Below, piece by piece: positions 19,273 to 33,662 of a stretch of 64,000 nucleotides of DNA. The notes under the pieces were generated by a model. That model was not told the DNA's origin. It searched no databases and saw only the letters and a program-made list of their open reading frames with translations. How positions within the stretch are numbered: the first letter of the stretch is position 1; every line of letters begins with the position of its first letter. The translations under genes were made by a program, and so were the position numbers. Where the stretch lies: contig NZ_CP019082.1 in the NCBI RefSeq assembly GCF_001956985.1, positions 1,116,001 through 1,180,000 on the forward strand, given 5' to 3'. The stretch comes from Paludisphaera borealis. GTDB taxonomy: Bacteria > Planctomycetota > Planctomycetia > Isosphaerales > Isosphaeraceae.

Positions 19273-19464
19273 GCCGAACCGTGGCGAACCGAATCCGGAC
19301 GCCCCCGACGCCCTCTCGCATCGGGGGCGACGGCCCACAATTCCGTCGACCCTTCCCGCGCAGCGCCGGCTGGCGCGGGAACGGCTCGCCCAGGGATTCA
19401 TTCCATCAAGGTCGTCGGCGTTGGAGCGGGTCGCCGACTCGTGACGCCGGAGTCCGGCGGCAAT

Positions 19465-19492
19465 GAAAAAGCCCAGCCGTCGCGGGCTGGGC
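19465..19492 (-). terminator. Rho-independent terminator for the large surface protein gene
   Basis: An 8-bp perfect stem (GCCCAGCC at 19471-19478, GGCTGGGC at 19485-19492) with a 6-nt loop is followed on the minus strand by a run of five T. It lies about 40 bp past the stop codon of the repeat protein gene. Confidence 0.75.
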
Positions 19493-19532
19493 TCGTCGTT
19501 GGGCGGTTTCTCCGGTGGTCCGATCCAGAACT

Positions 19533-23865
<4,333 letters not shown>

Positions 23866-25170
23866 ATGGAACAGGTCAGTGTGGGATTGGTCGGCCTCGG
23901 CACCGTGGGCGCGGGCGCGGCTCGGATTTTGACGGAGCACGCCGACCGCGTCGCCCGCCGCGCGGGGCGCAAGGTCCGCCTCAAGTGGGCCGTCGTCCGT
24001 GATGCTCGCAAATCGCGCGACGTGGCGCTCGATGGCGTTCGGGTCACGACCGACGTCGATCAAGTGATCAACGACCCCGAGGTCGACATCGTCGTCGAGG
24101 TGATCGGCGGCGTGGACGCAGCCCGGCGGATCGTGCTGGCGAGCCTCGCGGCCGGCAAGCACGTCGTCACCGCCAACAAGGCGCTCCTGGCCGAGCATGG
24201 GCCGGAGATCTTCGCCCAGGCACGCGCTTCGGATCGCGCCGTGGCGTTCGAGGCCAGCGTGGGGGGCGGAATTCCGATCGTCAACGCCCTCGGCGTCGGG
24301 CTCGCGGCCAATCAGGTCCAGAATCTGTCGGCGATCCTCAACGGGACCTGCAACTACATCCTCACCCAGATGACGCTTGAAGGGCTCCCCTACGCCGACG
24401 CCCTGGCCGCCGCCCAGACGCTCGGCTACGCCGAGGCCGACCCGACTCTCGACGTCGACGGCACCGACACCGCGCACAAGCTGGCGATCCTGGCCCAGCT
24501 CGCCTTCAAGGCCGGCGTCCCCACCGCCGCAATCCCTCGCCAGGGGATCGACCGTCTTCAGCTCGCCGACCTCAAGTACGCCGGCGAGCTGGGTTACGCC
24601 GTCAAACTCCTAGCTCTGGCCAAGCTGACGGGCTCGGGGCTTGAACTCCGCGTCGCCCCCGTGCTGGTGAAACGAGGCACGCCGCTGGCCGAGGTTCGCG
24701 GCCCGTACAACGCGATTCGGGTCGTCGGCGACGCCGTGGGCGACACGTTTTTCTACGGCCGAGGCGCCGGGGCTGATCCCACCGCGTCGGCCGTGGTCGG
24801 CGACGTGATCGACGTCGCCGCCGGACGGGCGCTTTTGACGTCGCGCGTGCTCGACCTCTGGTCCGCGGATCAGGCTCCTACCCCCCTGCTCCCCTCGAAT
24901 CAGATCAAGAGCCGGTACTACTTGCGATTCTCGATCGCGGATCGACCGGGGGTGATCGCAGCGCTCGCTCACATCCTGGGCGAGAAGGGGATCAGCATCG
25001 CCAGCGTCATCCAGCACGATTCCGGCGACGACGACTCCGACCGCAAGACGGTGCCGCTCGTCATCATGACCCACATGGCGATCGAGGAGAACCTCCGCTC
25101 GGCGCTCCGGGAGATCGATCGCCTCGACATCGTCCGCGCGCCGAGCGTCTGCCTGGGCGTCGAGGAATGA
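23866..25170 (+). CDS. hom: Homoserine dehydrogenase
   Basis: A 434-residue enzyme reducing aspartate semialdehyde to homoserine in threonine and methionine synthesis. The NAD(P) fingerprint GLGTVGAGAARIL is at residues ~8-20, the substrate-domain block KHVVTANKALLAEHG near 105, and LNGTCNYILTQM near 160. A C-terminal ACT domain begins YYLRFSIADRPGVIAALAHI (from about residue 350) and probably senses threonine. ATG 23866 was chosen by family N-terminus. The stop overlaps an in-frame ATG of the next gene, and the downstream ApgM-like gene is very probably in the same transcript. Confidence 0.95.
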   Translation: MEQVSVGLVGLGTVGAGAARILTEHADRVARRAGRKVRLKWAVVRDARKSRDVALDGVRVTTDVDQVINDPEVDIVVEVIGGVDAARRIVLASLAAGKHVVTANKALLAEHGPEIFAQARASDRAVAFEASVGGGIPIVNALGVGLAANQVQNLSAILNGTCNYILTQMTLEGLPYADALAAAQTLGYAEADPTLDVDGTDTAHKLAILAQLAFKAGVPTAAIPRQGIDRLQLADLKYAGELGYAVKLLALAKLTGSGLELRVAPVLVKRGTPLAEVRGPYNAIRVVGDAVGDTFFYGRGAGADPTASAVVGDVIDVAAGRALLTSRVLDLWSADQAPTPLLPSNQIKSRYYLRFSIADRPGVIAALAHILGEKGISIASVIQHDSGDDDSDRKTVPLVIMTHMAIEENLRSALREIDRLDIVRAPSVCLGVEE

Positions 25171-25190
25171 GCCGCCAAGAGGAGCCTGCC

Positions 25191-26411
25191 GTGCCAGCGA
25201 AGTATGTGATCGTGATCCCCGACGGCGCCGCCGACGAACCGTTCGACGCCCTGGGCGGCAAGACGGCTCTCCAGGCCGCCGATCTGCCGGCGATGGACCG
25301 CGTGGCTCGCGAAGGGATCGTCGGGCGGTCGCGCAACGTCCCCGACCGGTTCCTCCCCGCCAGCGACGTCGCCACGCTCAGCCTCTTTGGCTACGACCCG
25401 GAGCACTACTACACGGGCCGCGCGCCTCTCGAAGCGGCGGCGATTGGCTTCTTGCTCGGCCCCGACGACTGGGCGATCCGCTGCAATCTGATGACGATCC
25501 GCGACGGTCTGCTCGCTGACTTCACCGCCGGTCACATCACCAGCGAGGAGGGCGCGGCGATCATGGAGACGATCGCGGCGAAGCTGAGCCGTCCCAACGT
25601 CGAGTTCCACGCCGGGGTGAGCTACCGCAACCTGATGATCTACCGGGGCAAGCCGGGCGAGGCCCGGTTCAACGCCCAGACCGTGACCGACCCGCCCCAC
25701 GACCACCCCGGTCAGCCGGCCGCCGACCACCTGCCCCGGGGCGCTGGGGCCGATCTGCTGATCGAGCTGATGAACCAGGCCGCCCCGATCCTCGCCGACC
25801 ACCCGGTCAACCGGGCGCGGGTCGCGGCAGGCAGGAGCCCCGCCAGCGCGATCTGGCTCTGGGGACAGGGTAAGGCGCCGCACGTCACGCCGTTTCGCGA
25901 GCAATACGGCCTCAAGGGCGCCATCATCTCGGCCGTCGACCTCGTCCGAGGGACCGGCCAGCTTGCCGGCTGGACGCGGATCGACGTCCCCGGCGCGACT
26001 GGCTACCTCGACACCGACTACGCGGCCAAGGCCCGGTACGCGATCGATGCTCTCGACGACCACGACATCGTCTGCGTCCACGTCGAGGCGCCCGACGAGG
26101 CCAGCCACGAAGGAAGGGCCGACGCCAAGGTCGAGGCGATCGAGCGCATCGACCACGACGTCGTCGCGCCTTTGCTCGATAAGCTGAAAACGTACGACCA
26201 GTGGCGGATCTTGATCTCGCCCGACCACTCGACGCTGCTCCGCACCCGGGCCCACGACCGCGCCCCGGTCGCCTGGACGATCGCCGGGACCGGAATCCCC
26301 GCCTCGGGCCTCCGCTACGACGAGCAAGCCGCCCGCGACGGCGGCGGCCCGTTCTTCGATCAGGGCTATCGCCTGATGGAGAAGTTCCTCGACCTGAACT
26401 GGAACGGATAA
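25191..26411 (+). CDS. ApgM-type phosphoglycerate mutase family protein, proposed homoserine kinase
   Basis: A 406-residue cytoplasmic protein of the archaeal-type, cofactor-independent phosphoglycerate mutase family (alkaline phosphatase fold). The N-terminus YVIVIPDGAADEP holds the metal-binding Asp. The nucleophile region is FLPASDVATLSLFGYDP, and the metal residues recur in CVHVEAPDEASHEG and LISPDHSTLLRTR. GTG 25191 is preferred because AGAGGAG sits 6 bases upstream; ATG 25167 overlaps the hom stop. A subgroup of this family, found next to hom where thrB is absent, has been proposed to be a homoserine kinase, and the context fits exactly. An alternative is plain phosphoglycerate mutase activity in glycolysis. 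Confidence 0.88.
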   Translation: MPAKYVIVIPDGAADEPFDALGGKTALQAADLPAMDRVAREGIVGRSRNVPDRFLPASDVATLSLFGYDPEHYYTGRAPLEAAAIGFLLGPDDWAIRCNLMTIRDGLLADFTAGHITSEEGAAIMETIAAKLSRPNVEFHAGVSYRNLMIYRGKPGEARFNAQTVTDPPHDHPGQPAADHLPRGAGADLLIELMNQAAPILADHPVNRARVAAGRSPASAIWLWGQGKAPHVTPFREQYGLKGAIISAVDLVRGTGQLAGWTRIDVPGATGYLDTDYAAKARYAIDALDDHDIVCVHVEAPDEASHEGRADAKVEAIERIDHDVVAPLLDKLKTYDQWRILISPDHSTLLRTRAHDRAPVAWTIAGTGIPASGLRYDEQAARDGGGPFFDQGYRLMEKFLDLNWNG

Positions 26412-26426
26412 GACCCGGTAGGATCG

Positions 26427-26573
26427 AAATACAAGCCCGAAGCGCAAGCGAGTGCATTGTTTTTGTTCGTACGGCAAGGCTGAATCGAAAACAAATGCAT
26501 TGTTGTTGTTTCGCGTTTGCTTATCCATCGCGCTGGCTGGGAATTCACTCGCTCGCGCTTCGGGCTTGTATTT
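26427..26573. repeat. Palindromic intergenic repeat element
   Basis: Two 28-nt arms, 26427-26454 and 26546-26573, are inverted copies matching at 27 of 28 positions; the left arm begins AAATACAAGCCCGAAGCGCA. Between them a second imperfect inverted repeat centres on TGCATTGTTTT and AAAACAAATGCA, in markedly AT-rich sequence. It fills the gap between two convergent genes, as REP or BIME-type elements do. I recall the same core (CAAGCCCGAAGCGC) as a frequent planctomycete intergenic repeat. No other copy is visible in this window. Confidence 0.8.
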
Positions 26574-26614
26574 TTGGATTCCGAGGGCTCGGGATCGGAA
26601 AATACCACCCCGCG

Positions 26615-27886
26615 TCAGACCCCGCGCCAGGGGCCGGTGACGAAGTCGCCCTCGAACACCGTGGCGACGACGGGCTCGCGAGAGTCGAGAATCAGGCGGT
26701 AGGGATCGGTCTCGTGGCGGTCGGGCAGGCGGATGATCGCCAGGTCGGCCGACTTGCCGACCCGAAGGCTGCCGGTCGTCGTCTCGGCCCGCAGCGCCCA
26801 CGCGCCGAAGAGCGTGGCCATCGTCAGGAGCAATTCGCCCGAGAGCGAGCCGTCGCGCTCGTGGAGGAACCGCAGCTCGTCGAGGATGCTCAGGCTCGGG
26901 CTCGACGCCAGGCTGTCGGTCCCCAGGCAGACGACGGCCCCCTTTTCGAGCAGCGATCGATAGGGGTGCGGCGCATGGCCGAACCGGGCGTGGGTCCGGG
27001 GGCAGAAGGCGATCGCCACCCGGTGGCCGTTCGCCGAAGCTTCGGGGCGAAGCTGCCAGAACTCGGAAGGTTCGATGTAGGTGCCGTGGGCGATCAGCCA
27101 GTCGGCGTTGCGCAGTTCGCCCTTGCGAACGTAGTCGGCGGGGCGCGGGCCGATCGGCTCCCAGTCGTCGTCCCACGCGCCGAGGTCTTCGAGGAACTTG
27201 CGAAGCGGGCCGTCCCGGTTTTCGAGCAGCCGAAGCTCCTCGGGCATCTCGGCCAAATGCGTTGAGAGCGGCAAGTGACTCGCGGCGGCGCTGTGGTAGA
27301 GCCAGTCCGCAGTGCTGTAGGGAGCGTGCGGCGAGAGACCCGGCTTGGCGCAGGCGGCGACCTGACGCTCGGGGGTGATCGAAGAGAGCCACTTCCAGGC
27401 GTCGTTGTTCGACTCCAGGCCGCGATATCGCTTCAGGCCGATGATCTCGGCGAAGACGACCGCGCGCAAGGGGGCCTCGGCGATCTCGTCCCAGCTCAGT
27501 CCGGCGGTCGTCGTGTCGGCCACCAGCGTAGTCCCCGCCGCGAGCGACGCCTGGACGTTTCGCGCGACGGCGTCGCGGAGCTTCGCCTCGCTGCCGGTCC
27601 GCCGTTGGTCGATGACCCGGCTCAACCAGGCGATCTCGTCCTCGACTTCGAAGGCGTCGCCGGCGTCTTCATCCGAGGCGAGCCGGGAGAGTTCGAGATG
27701 CGTGTGCGCATTGACCAGGCCGGGCGTGATCGCCACGTTGCCCAGGTCGACGTCGACGCCGTGCTCGCGCGCCGGGCCGATCCAGCCGATGCGGCCCTCT
27801 TCGATCGTCACTACGCCGTTGGGGATCGGCGGGCCTTCCACCGGAAAGACGTAGCGCGCGCCCAGGCTCAACGTTCCTCGCCTCAT
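26615..27886 (-). CDS. Amidohydrolase, probable aminodeoxyfutalosine deaminase
   Basis: A 423-residue metal-dependent hydrolase of the ATZ/TRZ deaminase type. Metal ligands are visible in NAHTHLELS (residues near 60), STHLAEMPEE, LIAHGTYIEP and the C-terminal LGTDSLASSPSLSILDEL. ATG 27886 is preceded by GGGGAGGAGCG. The same family includes aminodeoxyfutalosine deaminase (MqnX, e.g. Helicobacter), whose THLEFS block is very similar. mqnA and mqnC lie upstream on the same strand, so this is the likely deaminase step of futalosine-route menaquinone synthesis. Other amidohydrolase activities (for example on guanine or S-adenosylhomocysteine) cannot be excluded. Confidence 0.75.
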   Translation of the reverse strand: MRRGTLSLGARYVFPVEGPPIPNGVVTIEEGRIGWIGPAREHGVDVDLGNVAITPGLVNAHTHLELSRLASDEDAGDAFEVEDEIAWLSRVIDQRRTGSEAKLRDAVARNVQASLAAGTTLVADTTTAGLSWDEIAEAPLRAVVFAEIIGLKRYRGLESNNDAWKWLSSITPERQVAACAKPGLSPHAPYSTADWLYHSAAASHLPLSTHLAEMPEELRLLENRDGPLRKFLEDLGAWDDDWEPIGPRPADYVRKGELRNADWLIAHGTYIEPSEFWQLRPEASANGHRVAIAFCPRTHARFGHAPHPYRSLLEKGAVVCLGTDSLASSPSLSILDELRFLHERDGSLSGELLLTMATLFGAWALRAETTTGSLRVGKSADLAIIRLPDRHETDPYRLILDSREPVVATVFEGDFVTGPWRGV

Positions 27887-28009
27887 CGCTCCTCCCCATG
27901 ATCGGCGGACGCCCTGAGAACGAGGCGCAAGCGGTGGATCATCAAGAAGCCCGCTCTGGTCGATGAGTGGTCGACGACAAGATCGCGGCGGCCGACGATC
28001 GGCCCCGGC

Positions 28010-30178
28010 TCAGATCGTGGACTCGGACTCGGATTCCGGCCAATGGGAGACACGGTCCGGACGGTCGAGCTTCCAGAGATAATGGAACAGAGCCGCCGCG
28101 ACCACCACGCCGATTCCAACCCAGAACTTATGATATAGGCCCTCGTCGGGATTGCGATAGATCCATTCCGCCAGCCCGACGCTTCTCAATCCGGCGATCC
28201 AGGATTTGGAGACGACCGCGAAGCCGTTGTTCAACGCATGAAAGACGATCCCCGGCAGGAGGCTCCGGCTGCGGACCGCCAGCAGGCCGAGGAAGACCCC
28301 GAGCAGCGTCGCGTTGAAAAGCTGCTGGAATAGGCTCAACAGGACGTGCAAAAAACCGAACATGAGGGCGGAGAGGAAGATCGCCGATCGCGTCCGGCGG
28401 TGACGTTCGAGGCCCGAGAGGACGAAGCCGCGGAACGCGACCTCCTCGCAAACGGCCGGAATCAACGCGAAGACGAGCACCGAGACCCAGACGTTGGGCG
28501 CGTGCTCCATGACCTTGCTGAGCGATTCCTTGAGCGCGCTGGAGAGCGGAAAGAGCCAGGTGACCAGCCACCCCAGTTCGTTGACCAGCGGGTTGAGGGC
28601 GACGAACATCACCGCGGCCAGCCCCAGATAACGGGGCTCGGGCCAGGTCAGCCGCAGGGTCTTCCCCGGTGCCGAGGTCAGCATCACGGCCATGATCACC
28701 GGCGGGATCAGGATCAGGAATTGGCCGGCCGCCACGGCCGCCAGGCTCATGCCGATCCCCTGCGCGGCCATATACTGGAGCAGGAACCACGAGGCGGTGA
28801 GGATCAGGCTGAAGCACAAGAGCGCCTGCGCGCCCGTCGGCGTCGGCTCGCGGTCCCGGAACAGATGCCGGAACCAGTGCCCGAGGTTGAACCGTTCCGA
28901 CTCGCGGAACAACACTTCCTCGCTCTGGAACTGGTCGATCGCCCACCGCAGCGCGATCCAGGCGTAGACCACCGTCGGCACCAGAACGGGCAAGAAGAAC
29001 CGGACCGCCGTGGCGTAATCGCCCACGATCAGCGCCCGCAGCAGCAGTGCCACGCCGGTCACGGGGACGATGCTGTAGAACAGATTCAGCTCGATCCCCG
29101 GCGCGAGTGTCAGGAAGATCAAGGGCAGGCAGACGAGATAGAGCGGCGTCATGTAATACTGGCCTTCCTTCATGCTCCGCGCGAGCACGGCGAGGGCCAC
29201 GCAGACGGCGCTGAAGAAGGCGGCCAGCGGGATCAAGAGGATGATCATCCAGAAGGTCGACTGCAAGGTCGGCGGTGCCAGGGCCGAGGCGGCGTGCCGC
29301 GCGGGGACGCCGCCGAAACTCGTCGCGCGCTGGGCCATCTGGAGGCCGGTCAGGCCCATGCTCGCCAGGTTCAGGACGGCCGTCGTCACGCTGGCCAGGA
29401 GCACGCACAGGAACTTGCCGACGACGATCTCGGCTCGGCTCGCGGGGCTGATGAGCAGGGTCTCCATCGTCCCCCGCTCCTTCTCTCCGGCGCACAGGTC
29501 GACGGCCGGATAAAAGGCCCCGGTGAGCGACATCATCACCAGCAGGAACGGGAAGATCCGTCCCCAGACGCTGCCGCCGACCTCCTGCGCGGTCGCGGCG
29601 TCGAGCGCCTTGACCTCGATCGGCTGCGCGTAGCCCGCCGGAAGTTTGTCCGCCTGGCGGCGAACCTCGACGATCCCGCGCTTCCAGCGGTCGAGGACCT
29701 CGCGGAGCCGCAAGTACGTGATCTGGCTGGGCTCGTCGACGCTCTTGTAGTGGATCGGAATGGCGACGTCGTTTTTCCGGCGGAACTGCTCGGGGAGGTC
29801 GGCTGGTATCACCATCACGGCCGCGGCCTCGCCGCTGCGAACCGCTTGCTCACGGTAGACCGGCTTGCCCCACGGATCGGCCTCCGTCTCTCGCTGAACG
29901 AGCAGCCGCTGCGCCTCGGCCGGGCTGTCGAAGAGCGCCGGGTTGAAGCCGTCGCCTTTGTCGTTGAGCAAGGCGGGCTCTTTCGGCAGGTGCTCGGCGC
30001 CGACGATCACGACGATCCTCGGCTTCTCCTGGAGGGCGGCGGCGAACTGGAGCACCCCCGCGCCGATGATCGGATAGAGGAGGATCGGGAAGATGAAGAT
30101 CATGAACAGCGTGCGCCGGTCGCGAAGCTGGTCCAGGACTTCGCGGCGGAAGATCGTCAGCAGGTTCGACCAGCGCAT
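28010..30178 (-). CDS. ABC-2 exporter permease fused to CPBP intramembrane protease
   Basis: A 722-residue membrane protein. Residues 1 to ~450 resemble NatB-type ABC-2 permeases: an N-terminal helix (MRWSNLLTIFRREVLDQLRD then FMIFIFPILLYPIIGAG), a large extracytoplasmic loop, and a helix bundle. The C-terminal part is a CPBP (CAAX-like) protease: EEVAFRGF gives Glu578, Glu579 and Arg583, followed by MFGFLHVLLS and FHALNNGFA, which supply the conserved His and Asn/His. Permease-CPBP fusions are known in several phyla. Its stop lies 123 bp before mqnX; the ATPase subunit ends 15 bp upstream. The exported substrate is unknown. Confidence 0.88.
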   Translation of the reverse strand: MRWSNLLTIFRREVLDQLRDRRTLFMIFIFPILLYPIIGAGVLQFAAALQEKPRIVVIVGAEHLPKEPALLNDKGDGFNPALFDSPAEAQRLLVQRETEADPWGKPVYREQAVRSGEAAAVMVIPADLPEQFRRKNDVAIPIHYKSVDEPSQITYLRLREVLDRWKRGIVEVRRQADKLPAGYAQPIEVKALDAATAQEVGGSVWGRIFPFLLVMMSLTGAFYPAVDLCAGEKERGTMETLLISPASRAEIVVGKFLCVLLASVTTAVLNLASMGLTGLQMAQRATSFGGVPARHAASALAPPTLQSTFWMIILLIPLAAFFSAVCVALAVLARSMKEGQYYMTPLYLVCLPLIFLTLAPGIELNLFYSIVPVTGVALLLRALIVGDYATAVRFFLPVLVPTVVYAWIALRWAIDQFQSEEVLFRESERFNLGHWFRHLFRDREPTPTGAQALLCFSLILTASWFLLQYMAAQGIGMSLAAVAAGQFLILIPPVIMAVMLTSAPGKTLRLTWPEPRYLGLAAVMFVALNPLVNELGWLVTWLFPLSSALKESLSKVMEHAPNVWVSVLVFALIPAVCEEVAFRGFVLSGLERHRRTRSAIFLSALMFGFLHVLLSLFQQLFNATLLGVFLGLLAVRSRSLLPGIVFHALNNGFAVVSKSWIAGLRSVGLAEWIYRNPDEGLYHKFWVGIGVVVAAALFHYLWKLDRPDRVSHWPESESESTI

Positions 30179-30193
30179 GAGGTTGTCTCGTCT

Positions 30194-30985
30194 TCAGTTC
30201 GGGAGCCGGGAGGCCGTCTCGGCCGTGGCGCCGGCCGAAAGGCTGCGGGCGTCGGCGCTCTCGACGAGCGCGAAGAACAGCTCTTCGAGGTCAGGTTGAT
30301 CGAATCGCTTGAGGAGGTCGTCGGGCGTCCCCTCGGCTTGCACTTCGCCCCGGTAGATGATCGCCACCCGCGAGCAGAGTCGCTCGACCTCGTGCATCGA
30401 GTGCGTCGAGAAAACGATCGTCTTGCCGAGGTCGCGGAGTTCGAGGATCTTCTGCAACACGACCCGCTGGACCAGGACGTCCAGGCCCGAGGTCGGCTCG
30501 TCGAAGATCAGCACCGGCGGGTCGTGGACGATCGTCCGGGCGATGGAAACCTTCTGCTTCATCCCGGTCGACATTTTCGAGCCCAGGACGTTGCGGAAGT
30601 CGTCCATCTTGAGCCAGCCGAAGATCGTCTCCATCCGCTCGCGAAGCCTGTCCTTCGGCAGGCCGTAGAGCCGTCCGAAGTACTCGACCAGCTCCCAGGC
30701 GGTCATCCGGTCGTAGATTCCGGTGCTCGCCGACATGTAGCCGATGTGGCGGCGGACGTTTTCGGGGTCTTGCACCACGTCGTAACCAGCGACGACCGCC
30801 CGGCCGCTCGTCGGCTTGAGCACGGTGCTCAAGATCCGCAGCGTCGTGGTCTTGCCCGCTCCGTTGGGGCCGAGCAGCCCGAAGACCTCGCCCGGGCGGC
30901 AGTCGAACGACACGTCCCGCACCGCGCTGACCCAGCCGCGCTGATAATCGAGGAACGACTTGCCGAGCCCTTCAACATGGATCAC
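30194..30985 (-). CDS. ABC transporter ATP-binding protein (NatA-like)
   Basis: A 263-residue ATPase starting at GTG. Walker A is [10 protein letters not shown] (about residues 39-48), the signature region [13 protein letters not shown] replaces the canonical LSGGQ (a common change in exporters of this group), and Walker B is [12 protein letters not shown]. The C-terminal ~35 residues are specific. It ends 15 bp before the ABC-2/CPBP permease and almost certainly energises it. mqnC lies 60 bp upstream on the same strand. Confidence 0.92.
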   Translation of the reverse strand: MIHVEGLGKSFLDYQRGWVSAVRDVSFDCRPGEVFGLLGPNGAGKTTTLRILSTVLKPTSGRAVVAGYDVVQDPENVRRHIGYMSASTGIYDRMTAWELVEYFGRLYGLPKDRLRERMETIFGWLKMDDFRNVLGSKMSTGMKQKVSIARTIVHDPPVLIFDEPTSGLDVLVQRVVLQKILELRDLGKTIVFSTHSMHEVERLCSRVAIIYRGEVQAEGTPDDLLKRFDQPDLEELFFALVESADARSLSAGATAETASRLPN

Positions 30986-31045
30986 GCGACGCGCCGTTTC
31001 TTTGAAGAGGATGTCGATCGGGCCGATCGCCGACGACCCGGGTCA

Positions 31046-32155
<1,110 letters not shown>

Positions 32156-33095
32156 GGTTCACTCCTTCGGGGGCCAGGCCCAGCCGCGCGGCCATATGAG
32201 CGAATCGCTTCAGGCCGGCAAGCTCCGGCTCGCCCAGGTCGTACGACAAAACACGCGTGAGGTAATCGTAACACGTTCGAAAATCGAGTCCCAGGCGAGG
32301 GCCGTGAATTCGGGCCAGCTCGTCGGCGTGGGCCAGCCCTTCGGCTCGGCTCCGTTCGAGGGCGGCGGGCAAGTCGCCCAGATCGGCCCCGGCGCGGACC
32401 ACCCAGAGGGCGAAGACGAACGGCAGGCCGGTCAGGCCGCGCCAGGCTTCCGCCAGGTCGACGACCTCGTGGAACGGCTCGTCAGGCACCTTCATCGCCC
32501 GGTCGCCGATCACCAGCACCGCGTCGGCCGTGCTCTCGAGCGCCGAGACGCCCAGCGGCAATTCCTCGATCACCCCGGGCCGCACGCCGTGCCGGGCGTC
32601 GAGCCAGACCTGTGCGAGCGCCTGACTCGTTCGCGAGCCCGCGTCGAGCGCCAGCCGGTCGATCCGGCCGAGCGGAACCCGGCTGAACAATTTGACGCTC
32701 CGCACCGGCCCCCGGGCCGCGATCGCGAACCCCGGCAGAATCTCGTAGCCCCGCGACGCCCCCCGGAGATACTCGACCGACGGGATCAACGCCACGTCGA
32801 GTTCCCCCGCGGCAAGCTGGTCGGCGAGCCGGCTGGGCACCTCCATGCTCACCGCGACGTCGGGGGCGAACTCCGAAAGCTTGTAATACAAAGGCTTTGC
32901 ATTAAGGTAGCGGACCGCTCCAAGTCGAACAGGGCTGGCCATCTTCCGGCTCCAACCAGGACTTCGCATCCTGCGAGACCGCGTCAATCGAATCCCACGA
33001 CCGCGACGCAACCGACTTACCCGCTGATCGTTCAATTGTTTTTGAAATTATAGACCGAATCAAGCTGATCTCAAGTCCATCTGATCTGAAGTCCA

Positions 33096-33584
33096 TTACT
33101 CCAGGCCGTGGGTCTGGCGGGCGAGGCTGGTCATGTCTTCGGCGGACAGGTCGTAGATCTTCCCGAAGCCCGTGATGAGTCGGGCAGATGCGGGATGGAT
33201 GCGGACGAGGAAGAAGTCGCCGAGGTCGAAATTCACGGCCGACTGGGGGAACCGTTGCAGGTATGACTCCCGGGCTTCTTCGTAGGCGGGGCCGTCGGGG
33301 TGGATCGGTTCGGCGTAACCCTGGATCGAGAGTCGGGCGAGGGTCTGCGGGTTTCGCGTATGGTTGTCGGGCTGGGCGATCATGAGCGCGGCTTTGGGAT
33401 TCTGCGCCAGGGCCTTGGTGTGCTGGGCGAGCCGGCTGATGTGGATGTCGAATCCGGACAGGTCTAATTTCGGGTTGAACAGGATCAGCGTCACGAGAGG
33501 ATGGCCGTCGAGCACCGTTCCGAGCGACGCGGTCCGATGATCGCGGATCAGGCGGACGAGTTCCTGGCCGACTTGCGAGTCCAT
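33096..33584 (-). CDS. Pyridoxamine 5'-phosphate oxidase-like flavin-binding protein
   Basis: A 162-residue protein with the split-barrel PNPOx fold pattern: TASLGTVLDGHPLVTLILF at the start, ALAQNPKAALMI in the centre and a C-terminal FDLGDFFLVRIHPASARLI. The ending matches the HugZ/heme-utilisation subgroup, which binds FMN or heme. GGAG lies 8 bases before ATG 33584. It may act in heme or flavin chemistry; no specific reaction can be assigned. It stands 154 bp upstream of mqnA on the same strand. Confidence 0.75.
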   Translation of the reverse strand: MDSQVGQELVRLIRDHRTASLGTVLDGHPLVTLILFNPKLDLSGFDIHISRLAQHTKALAQNPKAALMIAQPDNHTRNPQTLARLSIQGYAEPIHPDGPAYEEARESYLQRFPQSAVNFDLGDFFLVRIHPASARLITGFGKIYDLSAEDMTSLARQTHGLE

Positions 33585-33662
33585 GAATCTTGCTCCGTTT
33601 CGCCGATGCGAGGGCGCCCGGCCGCGACGTCGTGCGTCGAGCCGGGACGCTCGCGAAGCGGT

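Noticed and set aside
24969-27392. An 807-codon minus-strand open frame
   Set aside because: Crosses hom, the ApgM-like gene, the palindromic repeat and mqnX in the wrong frame; a shadow.
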